The translations under genes were made by a program, and so were the position numbers. DNA of 64,000 nucleotides from Candidatus Nitrosocosmicus franklandus (lineage in GTDB: Archaea > Thermoproteota > Nitrososphaeria > Nitrososphaerales > Nitrososphaeraceae), in contig NZ_LR216287.1 of NCBI RefSeq assembly GCF_900696045.1, positions 1,488,001 to 1,552,000 on the forward strand. The letters are read 5' to 3'. The notes below the pieces were generated by a model. It saw only the letters and a program-made list of their open reading frames with translations. It was not told the origin of the DNA and did no database searches. Positions 50,626 to 60,851 of the stretch are shown here, piece by piece (position 1 is the first letter of the stretch; each line of letters begins with the position of its first letter).

Positions 50626-51921
50626 TTATTTTACCAGCCTTCCCTTTACTGCTTCATAGTGATTAACTAGTCCTTCGGTTGAAGTAATTTCTTTCATAAT
50701 TGGAGAAATTTTCTTAAGCGCGTCCTTATTCATTTCTATCATGTTTACCAATTTAATGAAATCTAAAACGGATAATGCCGATCTGGATTTTGCAAATCTG
50801 TACGTTGGTAAAACATGGTTAGAACCAAGACAATAGTCGCTTACAGAAGAGGGTGTATACTTACCTAGCAGTATTAAGCCAGCATTACGAATCTCTTTAA
50901 TCAGATTCTTGTCATGTTTTGAGAATATTTCCAAATGCTCGGGTGCAAACTCATTAATGAATTCTGTTACTTGTTTATCGCTTTGACATAGCGCGATGAA
51001 TCCATTTTTATTGATGCTTTTTTCTACAAATTCTTTTCTTGATATATTGGTTTGTCTAATTATTGTGTCTAGTTCTTTAGAAATCTTGGTAGCCATAGTT
51101 TTTGACTTAGTTATCACTCCACAAAGTGTATCTTCACTATGTTCTGCTTGTGAAATTAGATCCAGTGCAATATGGCGAGCATTTGCTTTTTCATCAGTAT
51201 ATATCAATAATTCCGTTGGACCTGCTATCATATCTATAGAGACATCTTTCGATACTATTGACTTTGCAACCGAAACATAGACTCCACCTGGCCCTACAAT
51301 CTTATCGACTTTTCTTATTGTCTTCGTACCATAGGCTAACGCAGCTATTCCATATGCACCCCCGATTTTATAAAATTCATCAACACCGCAAATATCTCCT
51401 GCCACTAGTGTCAATGGATCTACCTTTCCATTCTTCATTGGAGGTGTGATGGCAACTATTTCCTTCACACCCGCAACTTTGGCAGGTACTGTGCACATAA
51501 CAATAGTACTTGGATATCTTGCTTTTCCTCCTGGAATATAACACCCAACTCTAAAAATGGCCAAAACCGTTTTTTTTATCTTAATTCCATCTGAATCAAT
51601 TTTTATATTCTTAAGACTGTTGATAACAGCTTGTTCACTTTTTTCTAATTTCGATTTCATGTATTTTATAATTCTTATCTGATTATCTGAAACATTTTTG
51701 TATGCCTCCTTAATTTCTTCTTTGCTAACAACAAATGAATTCACTTTAACGTTCTCATATTTTTCAATGCACTTTAATATTCCCTCGTCTCCTTCAGTTT
51801 TTATTTCATCTATGATTTTTAGAACGTTTTTTGTTGGAATGGATAGATCCATATTCCATGATTTTTCTCTTAATTCGTTAGCTTGTTCTTGTGGTTCTTT
51901 AATGTCTATAATTTTAATCAA
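50626..51921 (-). CDS. hisD: Histidinol dehydrogenase HisD
   Basis: A 431-residue enzyme that oxidises histidinol to histidine with NAD in two steps using zinc. Evidence: GCYIPGGKARYPSTIVMCTV, VGPGGVYVSVAK, the Ser/Gln/His cluster in SQAEHSEDT, and FAPEHLEIF with GKYTPSSVSDYCLGSNHVLP. Length is normal. Overlaps HisG by eight bases. Confidence 0.95.
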   Translation of the reverse strand: MIKIIDIKEPQEQANELREKSWNMDLSIPTKNVLKIIDEIKTEGDEGILKCIEKYENVKVNSFVVSKEEIKEAYKNVSDNQIRIIKYMKSKLEKSEQAVINSLKNIKIDSDGIKIKKTVLAIFRVGCYIPGGKARYPSTIVMCTVPAKVAGVKEIVAITPPMKNGKVDPLTLVAGDICGVDEFYKIGGAYGIAALAYGTKTIRKVDKIVGPGGVYVSVAKSIVSKDVSIDMIAGPTELLIYTDEKANARHIALDLISQAEHSEDTLCGVITKSKTMATKISKELDTIIRQTNISRKEFVEKSINKNGFIALCQSDKQVTEFINEFAPEHLEIFSKHDKNLIKEIRNAGLILLGKYTPSSVSDYCLGSNHVLPTYRFAKSRSALSVLDFIKLVNMIEMNKDALKKISPIMKEITSTEGLVNHYEAVKGRLVK

Positions 51922-52909
51922 TTTTTACTTCATCTTTATCATCAATAATGACTTTATCCATCGATAATATCTGACTTGGTTCTAAAATGACTAGACCTTG
52001 AGCAATTTTTCTAATAGTTGGTACAAGTCTGATAAATTCGTTCTTGTCTATTATAGTATTTACCCCAAACCATCCTTCGGTACTTAAGTTACTTACTGTT
52101 GGTCCTTTTAAGGAAGGAAGGATATTTAGTAAACTGTCAAGGTTAGATTTTTCCACGTTAACAAAAATATGCAGTTTCTTTCTGGCTTCAACAACACCCC
52201 GCAGTAAAACGATCATATCGATTATCTTCTCCCTTTTTACAGGATCTTTCAGTGCTTCTTTGTTGGCAATAAGTACAGCCGTGGATTCCATTACTTGATC
52301 TATTATTTTTAAATTGTTTTGAATTAGAGTCGTTCCTGTTTCTGTGATATCAAAAACTGCGTCAACATCTTCCGGAGGTTTTGCTTCAGTTGCTCCAAAT
52401 GACAAAAATATTTCAACCAATTTGTTGTTGCCTGTTCTAGACCATGGAGTTACTATTGTTGGTTCCAAGTCTTTAAAGTACTTTTTATAACTTTCTTTTG
52501 ATTTTATATATTGAGATGCTGATTTTAAATATTCGGTTGAAAATCTCAATGTCTTTTTATTTTGAGCAAAGTCGGATATCAATTCGTCTAGACTATTAAA
52601 CTTAAAGAATTCTGGAATGGCTATCACCTGTTTTACTTTACCATATTCCAAGTCTAATAATACTTTGACATCAGCATTGGTTTCTTTTATCCAATCTTTA
52701 CCTGTTATTCCAACATCGTGAAACCCCTCCTGTACATAAGTGGGGATCTCTTGTGGTCTTAGAATCTTGACTTCTATCTCAGGATCTGCAATTCTTACTC
52801 TGTATATTCTGCCCCTGCCGCTAACTTTACACTGCCATGCTCTTTCTATTATCTGAAAAGTGGCCTCTTCTATACTGCCTTTGGGCACCACAAATTTAAT
52901 AATACCCAT
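51914..52909 (-). CDS. hisG: ATP phosphoribosyltransferase HisG (long form)
   Basis: The first enzyme of histidine synthesis. The length of 331 residues and the C-terminal ACT-like domain (about 225-310, with SLLNILPSLKGPTVSNL) mark the long form that is feedback-inhibited by histidine and does not need HisZ. Core motifs are RVRIADPEIEVKILRPQEI, DVGITGKDW and FDITETGTTLI. It is first in hisGDC, and its 52.9-kb start is 89 bases from the HMG-CoA reductase end. Confidence 0.93.
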   Translation of the reverse strand: MGIIKFVVPKGSIEEATFQIIERAWQCKVSGRGRIYRVRIADPEIEVKILRPQEIPTYVQEGFHDVGITGKDWIKETNADVKVLLDLEYGKVKQVIAIPEFFKFNSLDELISDFAQNKKTLRFSTEYLKSASQYIKSKESYKKYFKDLEPTIVTPWSRTGNNKLVEIFLSFGATEAKPPEDVDAVFDITETGTTLIQNNLKIIDQVMESTAVLIANKEALKDPVKREKIIDMIVLLRGVVEARKKLHIFVNVEKSNLDSLLNILPSLKGPTVSNLSTEGWFGVNTIIDKNEFIRLVPTIRKIAQGLVILEPSQILSMDKVIIDDKDEVKID

Positions 52910-52998
52910 ATTTGATACCTATATCGACTATACTAATTGTCGTGTAGTTTATTTGTTTTTTTATATCTAGTAGAGTAGTAAAATTTAACTTTTAACAA

Positions 52999-54279
52999 TC
53001 AAACTCCTTTCTTGTTTAATGTTTCAAGAATTTCCTTGGCTCGTGATACTGAGACATTTTTCTCTTCAACCATTTTCTTAGAAACCAATTCAATCATATT
53101 ATCTGTGGCACCTGCCATAATGGCAATGTTTTTTGAATGTAGTTTCATATGCCCTTTCTGTATACCTTCGTCTGCTAATGCTCGTATTGCTGAGAAATTT
53201 TGTGCTAATCCTGATGCAGCCATTATAGTAGCTAATTCTTTTGAACTTGATACATTCAATAATTTTAAGCATGACTTAACAATTGGATGTGTGTTAGTAA
53301 TTCCTCCAACCGTTCCAACTGCCATTGGGATTTCTATTTCTCCAACTAGGTCACCATTGGAATTTTGATACCATTTTGTTAATGATTTATAGTGTCCATC
53401 CCTACAGGCATATGCATGACAACCAGCTTCAATTGCTCTAAAATCCTGACCAGTAGCTATGGCTACACTATCAATTCCATTCATTATTCCTTTGTTATGT
53501 GTAACTGCTCTGTATACATCGGTATACGCCATGGCATAAGCAAACAAAATTCTTCTAAGGACGTCTTCGCCACCAATCAGATCCCTCGGAAATATTGCTT
53601 TACATCTTACCAACCGTTCTGTAGCATAATTAGACAAAATTTTTAATATCGTCTCACCACCTGTTAGTAACTCTATCTCTGGAGCTATACCCTCACACAT
53701 TGTATTTACTACATTTGCTCCCATCGCGTCTTTGACGTCTACTAAAATCTCGACTATTATCATTATTCCTAGGCTGTTTATACTTTTATCCTCTATATGT
53801 CTAATCTTGATATCTATACATTCTGCAAATTTACTCTTTGTATTTGCTAGTGAAGTTATTTTGTTTTTATTGTCTTGTAATACTTTGATAATGTCATCAA
53901 TTTCTGATTTGTTGATTGAATTATTGGAGTCTGGTATTAATTGAATCTGACCTATCATGATCGAATCATCTACATCAGCAACAAAACCTCCACCTCTACC
54001 AGCAATTTTTGCAGCATTACTCGCTGCTGCAATAACAGAAGGTTCTTCAATTGCCATAGGAATTAGATACTCTTTATTGTTGATAACAAAATTGGTTGCT
54101 ATTCCAATGGGTAGTGGAAAAACCCCAATAGCATTTTCTACCATCCCATTAATAGTGTTAAAATTTAATCCTCCTGTATTTCTAAAAAGATCAATTTCTT
54201 TCTCACTCAAATTTGTTTTGATCTTGAGATATTGTAGTCTTTCATCCTGACTCATGTCTCTGAATTTTTTTTGTTCCAA
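52999..54279 (-). CDS. hmgA: HMG-CoA reductase, class II
   Basis: A 426-residue enzyme that makes mevalonate, the precursor of archaeal isoprenoid lipids. Motifs: EEPSVIAAASNAAKIAGRGGGF, DAMGANVVNTMCEG, the catalytic Asp in ATGQDFRAIEAGCHAYA, and the catalytic His in KGHMKLHSKNIA. EEPSVxAAASNAA marks the class II (bacterial) type, whereas many other archaea use class I. Start ATG 54279. It lies three bases after the sugar dehydrogenase gene on the same strand, which may share its transcript. Confidence 0.93.
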   Translation of the reverse strand: MEQKKFRDMSQDERLQYLKIKTNLSEKEIDLFRNTGGLNFNTINGMVENAIGVFPLPIGIATNFVINNKEYLIPMAIEEPSVIAAASNAAKIAGRGGGFVADVDDSIMIGQIQLIPDSNNSINKSEIDDIIKVLQDNKNKITSLANTKSKFAECIDIKIRHIEDKSINSLGIMIIVEILVDVKDAMGANVVNTMCEGIAPEIELLTGGETILKILSNYATERLVRCKAIFPRDLIGGEDVLRRILFAYAMAYTDVYRAVTHNKGIMNGIDSVAIATGQDFRAIEAGCHAYACRDGHYKSLTKWYQNSNGDLVGEIEIPMAVGTVGGITNTHPIVKSCLKLLNVSSSKELATIMAASGLAQNFSAIRALADEGIQKGHMKLHSKNIAIMAGATDNMIELVSKKMVEEKNVSVSRAKEILETLNKKGV

Positions 54280-54282
54280 ATC

Positions 54283-55422
54283 TTACCCATTCCTGATAAT
54301 CTTTAGTATTTTATCGGATCCAGAGTCATCAAAAAATCCTCTATTGTTCGTTATAATGTATAACGATCCGTTCTTATCTTCGGTTATATCCTTAATCTTA
54401 CCATATCCAGTTAATATTGGTGTTTGATCTTTGGTTATGGGATCAATACTTCTTAAATGTTCACCCTTTATAGTAGCTACAAGCAATTTTCCATAATAGT
54501 TTAATTCCGATGAATTACTGATTATAATTCCGGAGGGATAAACAGATGGAGTAAAGCAAAATTCTGCATTAATGAATAAACTTTCTTCTAGATTGCCGCA
54601 CACTTCTATTGGCCAACCATAGTTCTCTCCTGATTTAATTATATTTATTTCGTCATTTCCAGTACTGCCCGCTTCTGTCGCATACATTGTATTATTATTA
54701 AAGTCCCAAGCGATGCCTACAACATTTCTGTGTCCGTATGAATAAATTGGAGAGTTATCAAAGGGGTTATCATTTGGAATAGTTCCATTAGAATTTAAAC
54801 GGAGAATTTTTCCTGCAAGACTAGATAAATTCTGAGATAATTCCGATTCTGTTGTATCTCCTACACTTATGTATAATTTTCCATCCGGACCAAATTTAAT
54901 CGCCCCGCCATTATGAAGTTTTGATGCTGGGATGTTTTCTATTATTGTCTGTAAGTCAATTAGTGAATTATTTTTTTCCTGTGCTCTAATTACTTTATTG
55001 AATATTTTGTTATTATTACTACTATTACTACTACTGTTACTGGTATCATTACTGCTTGCATAGGTATGATAAAGGTATAAAAAGTGGTTGTTGATAAACA
55101 GTGGGTCTGTTGTCAATCCCAAAAGTCCTGCACCCTCTTCAAAGTAAGTATCTGGTAGTTGAATCGTATTTAGCAAGCTTCCATTGCTATTAAAGATCAA
55201 AATTTTTCCAGTTTGTTCCGTTAATACGATTCTCTCATCAGGTAAAACTACAATGTTTGTGGGATATTCTAAACCCTCAGCGATGACTTTTACGGCTGAT
55301 TCTCTATCTTCCATGTTAGGTGAAGGCAATAAAATTGTAGTCTCTGAAGGAGTATTTGCTATTGTGTAAATACTTATCATCACTACGATAATCCCAATTA
55401 TAATAGCCGTATATTTTTTCAT
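54283..55422 (-). CDS. PQQ-type glucose/sorbosone dehydrogenase
   Basis: A 379-residue beta-propeller protein with an N-terminal membrane anchor or signal (about residues 5-23). Evidence: LEYPTNIVVLPDERIVLTEQ, GLLGLTTDPLF, KLHNGGAIKFGPDGKLYISVGD, YSYGHRNVVGIAWD and GENYGWPIEVCG, all typical of the soluble aldose dehydrogenase fold; the conserved His in the LHNGG and YGHRN motifs is present. A Ser/Asn-rich loop (positions about 130-145) is low complexity. Probably extracytoplasmic, oxidising sugars with PQQ or another cofactor; many archaeal members have unknown substrates. Confidence 0.85.
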   Translation of the reverse strand: MKKYTAIIIGIIVVMISIYTIANTPSETTILLPSPNMEDRESAVKVIAEGLEYPTNIVVLPDERIVLTEQTGKILIFNSNGSLLNTIQLPDTYFEEGAGLLGLTTDPLFINNHFLYLYHTYASSNDTSNSSSNSSNNNKIFNKVIRAQEKNNSLIDLQTIIENIPASKLHNGGAIKFGPDGKLYISVGDTTESELSQNLSSLAGKILRLNSNGTIPNDNPFDNSPIYSYGHRNVVGIAWDFNNNTMYATEAGSTGNDEINIIKSGENYGWPIEVCGNLEESLFINAEFCFTPSVYPSGIIISNSSELNYYGKLLVATIKGEHLRSIDPITKDQTPILTGYGKIKDITEDKNGSLYIITNNRGFFDDSGSDKILKIIRNG

Positions 55423-55629
55423 CTTATATTGTATATTACATGCTGTGTAAGAACCGCATTATAAAATATTGTTTTATTTTTGCCATGTTTTTGTTTGTTT
55501 GCGTTTTTATGGAGCTATAAACAATTAGTCAAGTAGAGTCTAGATAACACCTTTGTTATCTTCACAAAATTTCATTTTAACTTAGCTGTCATATACTCTA
55601 TTGCCTATTTATTTTAGGATAAAAATGAG

Positions 55630-55767
55630 CGCAGATGAGGAGATTTGAACTCCTGCTCGCCGTATGGCGAATCGGCTTACTCGTTATCAACCTTGATTAA
55701 CTCAAGGCCGACGCATTATTATGGTCCTAAAAAATATTATTTAGGATGACCACTCTGCCACATCTGC
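55630..55767 (-). tRNA. tRNA-Ser(UGA) with two introns
   Basis: Read on the minus strand the gene is GCAGATG ... CATCTGC-G, with paired acceptor strands. T arm AGGAG-TTCAAAT-CTCCT, long variable arm TCGCC/GGCGA, and anticodon stem TCGGC/GCCGA are all present. The anticodon loop starts C-T-T-G-A-G, giving UGA, then a canonical intron of about 23 bases. The D arm (GCA...TGC) is broken by about 25 bases that contain the inverted repeat TCCTAAA/TTTAGGA, a second intron at the D loop. The mature form would be about 90 bases, normal for a class II tRNA. Confidence 0.83.
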
Positions 55768-56024
55768 ACCAAAATTACTTAATGTTTCCCTCTATTATAT
55801 TTTAACCATTAATGCAACTATTATGATAATAGCATATCAACCAATTATTCATTTAAAGAAATTCTATATTTGTGTATGTAACGTATGTTTTTACTTCCAA
55901 CAATAGATCCACATAAGAATCTAAAAGTAAAATATATTTGTAAATCTATTTTTAGATTTTTATAAGAAATGCCTCGAGAGTATGTCTTACTGATTTTTAT
56001 ATCTGTAATTATAGTAATTCAATA

Positions 56025-57149
56025 ATGATTCCTATTAACAAGCCATGGTTGGATGACGATACCAAGCAAGAAGTATTAAACGTACTTGCTGAAAATTCTT
56101 TGACGTCTCCTGCCAAAAATGGTGGAAAACGTGTTCAAGATTTTGAAAGTCTATTAAAATCATATCTTAGTGTAAAACATGTAATTGCAGTCAACTCGGG
56201 AACATCTGCAATCCATGCTTCTCTATTGTCTCTGGGGATTGGACCGGGAGATGAAGTAATACTGCCATCTTTTACTTTTGTAGCAACTGCAAATTCCGTT
56301 GTCGCTACAGGAGCAAAACCAGTATTTGCTGACATAAACATAGATGATTATACTATTGATGTAGATGATGTTGAAAAAAAAATCACAGACAAGACCAAGG
56401 CGATCATACCTGTACATTTGTATGGTCATACATCAAATCTAAATAAACTAAATGCCATTGCAAAAGCTAATTCAATAAACATCGTAGAAGATGCGTGTCA
56501 ATCACTTGGATCTTTATATAATGAAAAACAAACCGGAACAATAGGGAATCTAGGCTGTTTTAGTTTTTATGCAAGTAAAGTTCTCACTACCGGAGAAGGT
56601 GGCGCAATTGTTACTGATGATGACGATATATACGAAGAACTATTAATGATTCGAAATCATGGTATGGTTAATGGGTACGATACTCGTGTATTTGGTTTGA
56701 ATCTACGACTGCCTGAACTCTGTGCTGCAATAGGTATATCTCAGATGCGAAAATTAAACCAAATGTTGGAAATAAGAAAAACTAATGCAGAATTGCTATC
56801 TGAAGGATTAAGAGGATTCGAGCACAAGGGGATACTCAAACTTCCAAAGGAACCAGAGAATGGTAAATTCAATTGGTATCTTTTTACAGTAGGATTTAAA
56901 GAAAACTCTCATAGAGAATTAATCAAAAATAGTCTACTCAAAGCAGGCATAGGTGCTACTGTCTACTACGATCCACCTGTGCATAAAACCCCTTACTATG
57001 ATAATAAAAACAAGTCTAGTGACTCCAGTGCCGATTTACTGCCTAATACAACTTGGGCTTGGACTCATGTGTTATCATTACCTGTTCATCCATTAATGAC
57101 CACAAATGATTTAAACACTATAGTAAAAACATTCGAAAATACTTTATGA
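56025..57149 (+). CDS. DegT/DnrJ/EryC1 family sugar aminotransferase
   Basis: A 374-residue PLP enzyme that aminates a nucleotide-linked ketosugar, probably for surface glycans. Evidence: INKPWLDDDTKQEVLNVL, AVNSGTSAIHASLLSLGIGP, GDEVILPSFTFVATANSV, PVHLYGHTSNLNKL, IVEDACQSLGSLY and the PLP lysine in FSFYASKVLTTGEGG. Length is normal. It is alone between a tRNA gene and a membrane protein gene, outside any visible glycan cluster. Confidence 0.9.
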   Translation: MIPINKPWLDDDTKQEVLNVLAENSLTSPAKNGGKRVQDFESLLKSYLSVKHVIAVNSGTSAIHASLLSLGIGPGDEVILPSFTFVATANSVVATGAKPVFADINIDDYTIDVDDVEKKITDKTKAIIPVHLYGHTSNLNKLNAIAKANSINIVEDACQSLGSLYNEKQTGTIGNLGCFSFYASKVLTTGEGGAIVTDDDDIYEELLMIRNHGMVNGYDTRVFGLNLRLPELCAAIGISQMRKLNQMLEIRKTNAELLSEGLRGFEHKGILKLPKEPENGKFNWYLFTVGFKENSHRELIKNSLLKAGIGATVYYDPPVHKTPYYDNKNKSSDSSADLLPNTTWAWTHVLSLPVHPLMTTNDLNTIVKTFENTL

Positions 57150-57232
57150 AATATTTATTTTATTTTCCTTCAATCCTTAATACTTAAAGGATATATCATT
57201 TTTATATGAGAATCTGATCGGTTTAAATATAC

Positions 57233-57772
57233 ATGAAATTGAGTACAGAAAGAGACGAGCTTCTTTCCAGACGGTTCTATCTGTATATATTTTACATTTG
57301 TGCATTTTTGATGGCTGTGATTACTATTTATTCTTTGTATGTTAGTATTAATGAATATTTGATTACTGGCAAAGTCATAATAGGTGAGGTACTAGTTAAT
57401 ACCGAATTTCCAGTTAAAGGGCTTGCAAAGCTAGTAACATATCTAATGATTGTTTCTGTTGTAGCTTGGTATTGCGTTACTAAACTTGGAACAGATAAAG
57501 TAAAGAATGTTCCAAAGAGTGTGAGATCTATTTTGCAGTTAATTGTACTAGCAATATTAATAATATCGATTTACGAGTTCTTTTACAATTTTATAGTTTG
57601 GAATGCATTGATTACTGCAGATTTAGTCAAGGGCGAACTAAGATTAGATGATTTGTTTATGCCTTATCCAAATCCTGATACTCCATGGAATTTGGTATTT
57701 GCTACAAAGATGTCTCTGGCTGCTTTAATTATTTCAGCCCATGGATTTTTTATAATTTCAAAAAGAACATGA
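57233..57772 (+). CDS. Four-TM membrane protein of unknown function
   Basis: A 179-residue protein with four hydrophobic segments (about 17-40, 65-85, 100-122 and 157-175), a short basic N-terminus and a conserved-looking loop (LRLDDLFMPYPNPDTPWN). No family recognised. It begins at ATG 57233, about 80 bases after the aminotransferase gene on the same strand. Confidence 0.7.
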   Translation: MKLSTERDELLSRRFYLYIFYICAFLMAVITIYSLYVSINEYLITGKVIIGEVLVNTEFPVKGLAKLVTYLMIVSVVAWYCVTKLGTDKVKNVPKSVRSILQLIVLAILIISIYEFFYNFIVWNALITADLVKGELRLDDLFMPYPNPDTPWNLVFATKMSLAALIISAHGFFIISKRT

Positions 57773-58053
57773 AATCTAAAAGAGCAATATTACTAATCCT
57801 GTCACACCAATTTGCTCTCAAGCTTTTATATGTGATCTCTCTCTTTCACTTTCTATTTTTCTTTCTCTGACTCTATCTGTCTAATATCTTGCTACTCGTT
57901 TTTCACTTATCTACTTATTATCATAGAAATTTTCTTATGTACACCTCAGTCTTTGCTATTGTATCCTCTAGAAAATTTGCCATTATTTGAGCAAATGTTC
58001 TTAATGTAATATTCGTAAATAAGATTTTATTACAGAAAACTAGAAATTTTAAC

Positions 58054-58209
58054 ATGGGCAATACCGATAAAAAAAGTATTCAACTGACTGAAAGGGAGTG
58101 GCAAATAGTGCTCGACTCGTTGAGTAATACTATTTTTAACGAAGAAATAACTGAAGAAGCAAGAAAGAATGCTAAGGAATTATTCGTCAAAATTAACAAG
58201 AATGTATAG
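58054..58209 (+). CDS. 51-residue small soluble protein
   Basis: ATG 58054 to TAG 58209. The sequence MGNTDKKSIQLTEREWQIVL followed by SLSNTIFNEEITEEARKNAK reads as two amphipathic helices with balanced charge. Its codon pattern is like that of neighbouring genes. Function unknown; small helical proteins of this kind are frequent in thaumarchaeal genomes. Confidence 0.55.
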   Translation: MGNTDKKSIQLTEREWQIVLDSLSNTIFNEEITEEARKNAKELFVKINKNV

Positions 58210-58411
58210 AATTAAAAGTTATTTGGTTATTGTTTATAAAATCAATTTTTTCGCAGTTTGACTAATAACTAGTTGAAAATCAGACACCGATATCAAACTT
58301 GCTGAGATAGAGTACCGTTTTACCAATTTAAAAATAGAATTACACAACCAACTTTAATATATTGACGATTATTCTAGATCACATTTTCTAAGGAAATGGT
58401 ATTCTTATTAT

Positions 58412-59350
58412 CTATCGTGAAAGTGTGTTTCTTATTTGTTTCACAAGCTCTAGTATGGTGTCAATGTCGCTTGCCTCTGGATTCAAGTCTATATATTTAT
58501 ACAGGTTTTCCAAAGCCTTATGATATTCTTTCTTTCTATACAAGATTATTCCTCTATCTCTTATACCCTCGGGATTTAAATTATCCAATGAAAGAATCAT
58601 TTCATTTATCTTCATAATCTTGTCCAGATCGTCTACCTCAGAATATCCATTTTTCAAATTGTTCAAAATTCTAGTTAGTATTTGTGTAGGCTTGGCTATA
58701 TCAAGCAGGTTTTTGGATACAGATATATCTAATCCAGGATACGCATTTTTCAAAAGGTCTTGTAATATATAATCGTCTATTATTCTACCTCGATTGAATG
58801 GGTCAATTACTATAAAGTCATTTGCATTTTCATCTAGAATATATTTAATCAAGAAATGAGATGGAAAATTCACAGGATATAGTTTGAAATTAAGATAACT
58901 TATAATATGGATATACAACAATGAAAGCGTTATTGGAATTCCTGTTCTCTTTTCTAATACTATATTTAGATAGTTATTAACCGGATTGTAATAGTCATTT
59001 ATATTTGGTTTGAATCCCTTCTCTTCAAAGAAAAAATCATTAAATTTTTCTATAATCTGAGTCGGTCTCATACTTTTAGAGTATTTTATCTTTGAACTTA
59101 GCTCTTTTCCTATTTCATCGATCTTGATCAAATATTCTGATATATTCAGGTTAGGATAATCGATAATCCTTGCAATATGAAACAAGTATTCATTTATCTT
59201 TTTTATATCATCATTTTTGTCATCTACTTTCTTTACTATAGTTTCATTCCAATCCTGCAAGTAATCTTTATCGTTAGTGTCATTGTCAATATCACTCTTC
59301 CTCTCTCTGTCTTTGTATTTGTCTCTTTCCTTTATCCCTTCAAAACCCAA
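58412..59350 (-). CDS. SirB1/transglutaminase-like protein with TPR tail
   Basis: A 312-residue protein. After a charged 40-residue N-terminus come FNDFFFEEKGFKPNINDYYNP, then NYLNIVLEKRTGIPITLSLLY, VNFPSHFLIKYIL and FIVIDPFNRGRI, which are diagnostic of the SirB1/UPF0162 family. The C-terminal 90 residues look like tetratricopeptide helices (RDRGIILYRKKEYHKALENL). SirB1 proteins are linked to regulation in bacteria, but their biochemistry is unclear. The N-terminus is rich in Asp and Lys. It is 52 bases from the M20 peptidase gene and probably cotranscribed. Confidence 0.8.
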   Translation of the reverse strand: MGFEGIKERDKYKDRERKSDIDNDTNDKDYLQDWNETIVKKVDDKNDDIKKINEYLFHIARIIDYPNLNISEYLIKIDEIGKELSSKIKYSKSMRPTQIIEKFNDFFFEEKGFKPNINDYYNPVNNYLNIVLEKRTGIPITLSLLYIHIISYLNFKLYPVNFPSHFLIKYILDENANDFIVIDPFNRGRIIDDYILQDLLKNAYPGLDISVSKNLLDIAKPTQILTRILNNLKNGYSEVDDLDKIMKINEMILSLDNLNPEGIRDRGIILYRKKEYHKALENLYKYIDLNPEASDIDTILELVKQIRNTLSR

Positions 59351-59402
59351 TAATTGCTAAAGCGATTTTCATGCTTATAAGTAAAATCAATCAAAAAGTA
59401 AA

Positions 59403-60785
59403 CTACAAGGAAGATATTGAAATGTTGTCAATGATTTTTATCATACATCTAGTTGTCTTTTCAAGAAGATCTATTCTAGCATATTCATTAGGAGAATGTA
59501 TTCTTGAGAATATATAAGTCCCGCCAATTGAAATACATGGTGCTTTTAGCAAATCTATGAAGTCGAACATGGGTCCAGTTCCTGCAGATGAAATAGATAT
59601 TATCGAATCCCCAAAAATTTCATTTGCAGAATTTTGAATCACTTTTACATATCGATTGTTTAATTCTGTTCTACCAGCTGCCTCTCCATGAATCTTTGTA
59701 ATTTTGATATCTTCAAAGCCGTTTTCCTTAAGGTGATTCTCTAGCCTTTTAAACTGTACAGCTGGATCCATGTTTGGAACCAATCGAAAATCAATCTTTG
59801 CCATTGCTTTGGAAGGTGTTATTGTTTTTGCGCCTGGTCCAGAGTAACCAGAGTATAATCCAGAAATATTACATGTTGGTTCACAAATTAAAGCCTTCTT
59901 GACTCCCTTTCCTTTTAGGTTATTGATGAATTTGCTAATACCATATTCCTTTTTAAAACCGTCTTCATCGAAGGGTTCGCTATTTACAACTTTGTTTTCC
60001 TCATTAGATAACTTTTTGACTTCTTTATACCAATCCTTTATCAATATTCTCCCCTTTTCGTTAACCATCGTTGATAATGCTTTTACGATTCTCCAAGCTG
60101 GATTTTCTATTAACACTGCCAAACTTGAATGAACATCCCTTGACGCACCTTGGGCAGTTAATTCCACATATAATAAACCTTTCATTCCGAGACTTATAAT
60201 GGGTTTTAGTTTCTGATCAATGTATCCAAATTCCCAAATTACAATATCAGCTTCAAATTTCTCTTTGTATTTTTTGAGATAGTTGGATATGTTATTGCTT
60301 CCGATTTCTTCTTCCCCTTCCACTAGAAATTTGATATTAATTGGTACGTCACCTCTGTTTTTTAGGAAATATTCTATTGCTTTTAATCTGGTTACTAATT
60401 CGCCTTTATCATCTGAAGCACCTCTTCCATAGATCAAATTGCCATCAATCTTTCCTTCAAATGGTCCAAAATCCCACAGATCAATAGGTTCTTCTGGTTG
60501 AACGTCATAATGATTATAAAATAACAAAGTTTTACCATTAGGATTTGATTTAGATTTGACCTCACCATATACTACAGGAGGTATAATTGTAGAGTTTTTC
60601 TGCTCCCTTTCAAGATATAATAACTCTGCCTTTATTCCTATTCTTTTCATCATTTCAACAATTTCCTTGGCACATTCTTCCAAATTTTGCTTTCTTGCAG
60701 AAACACTTGGTATTTTTATTAGCTTTTGCAGATCTGTTATTAATCCGTGAGTATCAATATCTATAGTCAAATTATTTGAGGACAT
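59403..60785 (-). CDS. M20-family metallopeptidase
   Basis: A 460-residue two-zinc dipeptidase/deacylase. Metal-site motifs: FYNHYDVQPEEP, YGRGASDDKGELV, EGEEEIGS and a C-terminal His in YIFSRIHSPNEY. A dimerisation lid lies in the middle (VHSSLAVLIENPAWRIV). It fits the CNDP/PepV-like group cutting dipeptides or N-acyl amino acids; the exact substrate is unknown. It starts at ATG 60785, divergent from the ADP-forming acyl-CoA synthetase across 66 bases. Confidence 0.88.
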   Translation of the reverse strand: MSSNNLTIDIDTHGLITDLQKLIKIPSVSARKQNLEECAKEIVEMMKRIGIKAELLYLEREQKNSTIIPPVVYGEVKSKSNPNGKTLLFYNHYDVQPEEPIDLWDFGPFEGKIDGNLIYGRGASDDKGELVTRLKAIEYFLKNRGDVPINIKFLVEGEEEIGSNNISNYLKKYKEKFEADIVIWEFGYIDQKLKPIISLGMKGLLYVELTAQGASRDVHSSLAVLIENPAWRIVKALSTMVNEKGRILIKDWYKEVKKLSNEENKVVNSEPFDEDGFKKEYGISKFINNLKGKGVKKALICEPTCNISGLYSGYSGPGAKTITPSKAMAKIDFRLVPNMDPAVQFKRLENHLKENGFEDIKITKIHGEAAGRTELNNRYVKVIQNSANEIFGDSIISISSAGTGPMFDFIDLLKAPCISIGGTYIFSRIHSPNEYARIDLLEKTTRCMIKIIDNISISSL

Positions 60786-60851
60786 TCAGTACGATGATGT
60801 TAAATATATCTTTAGTATAAAAACCAAATTTTTTAATATATTTATATCCAT

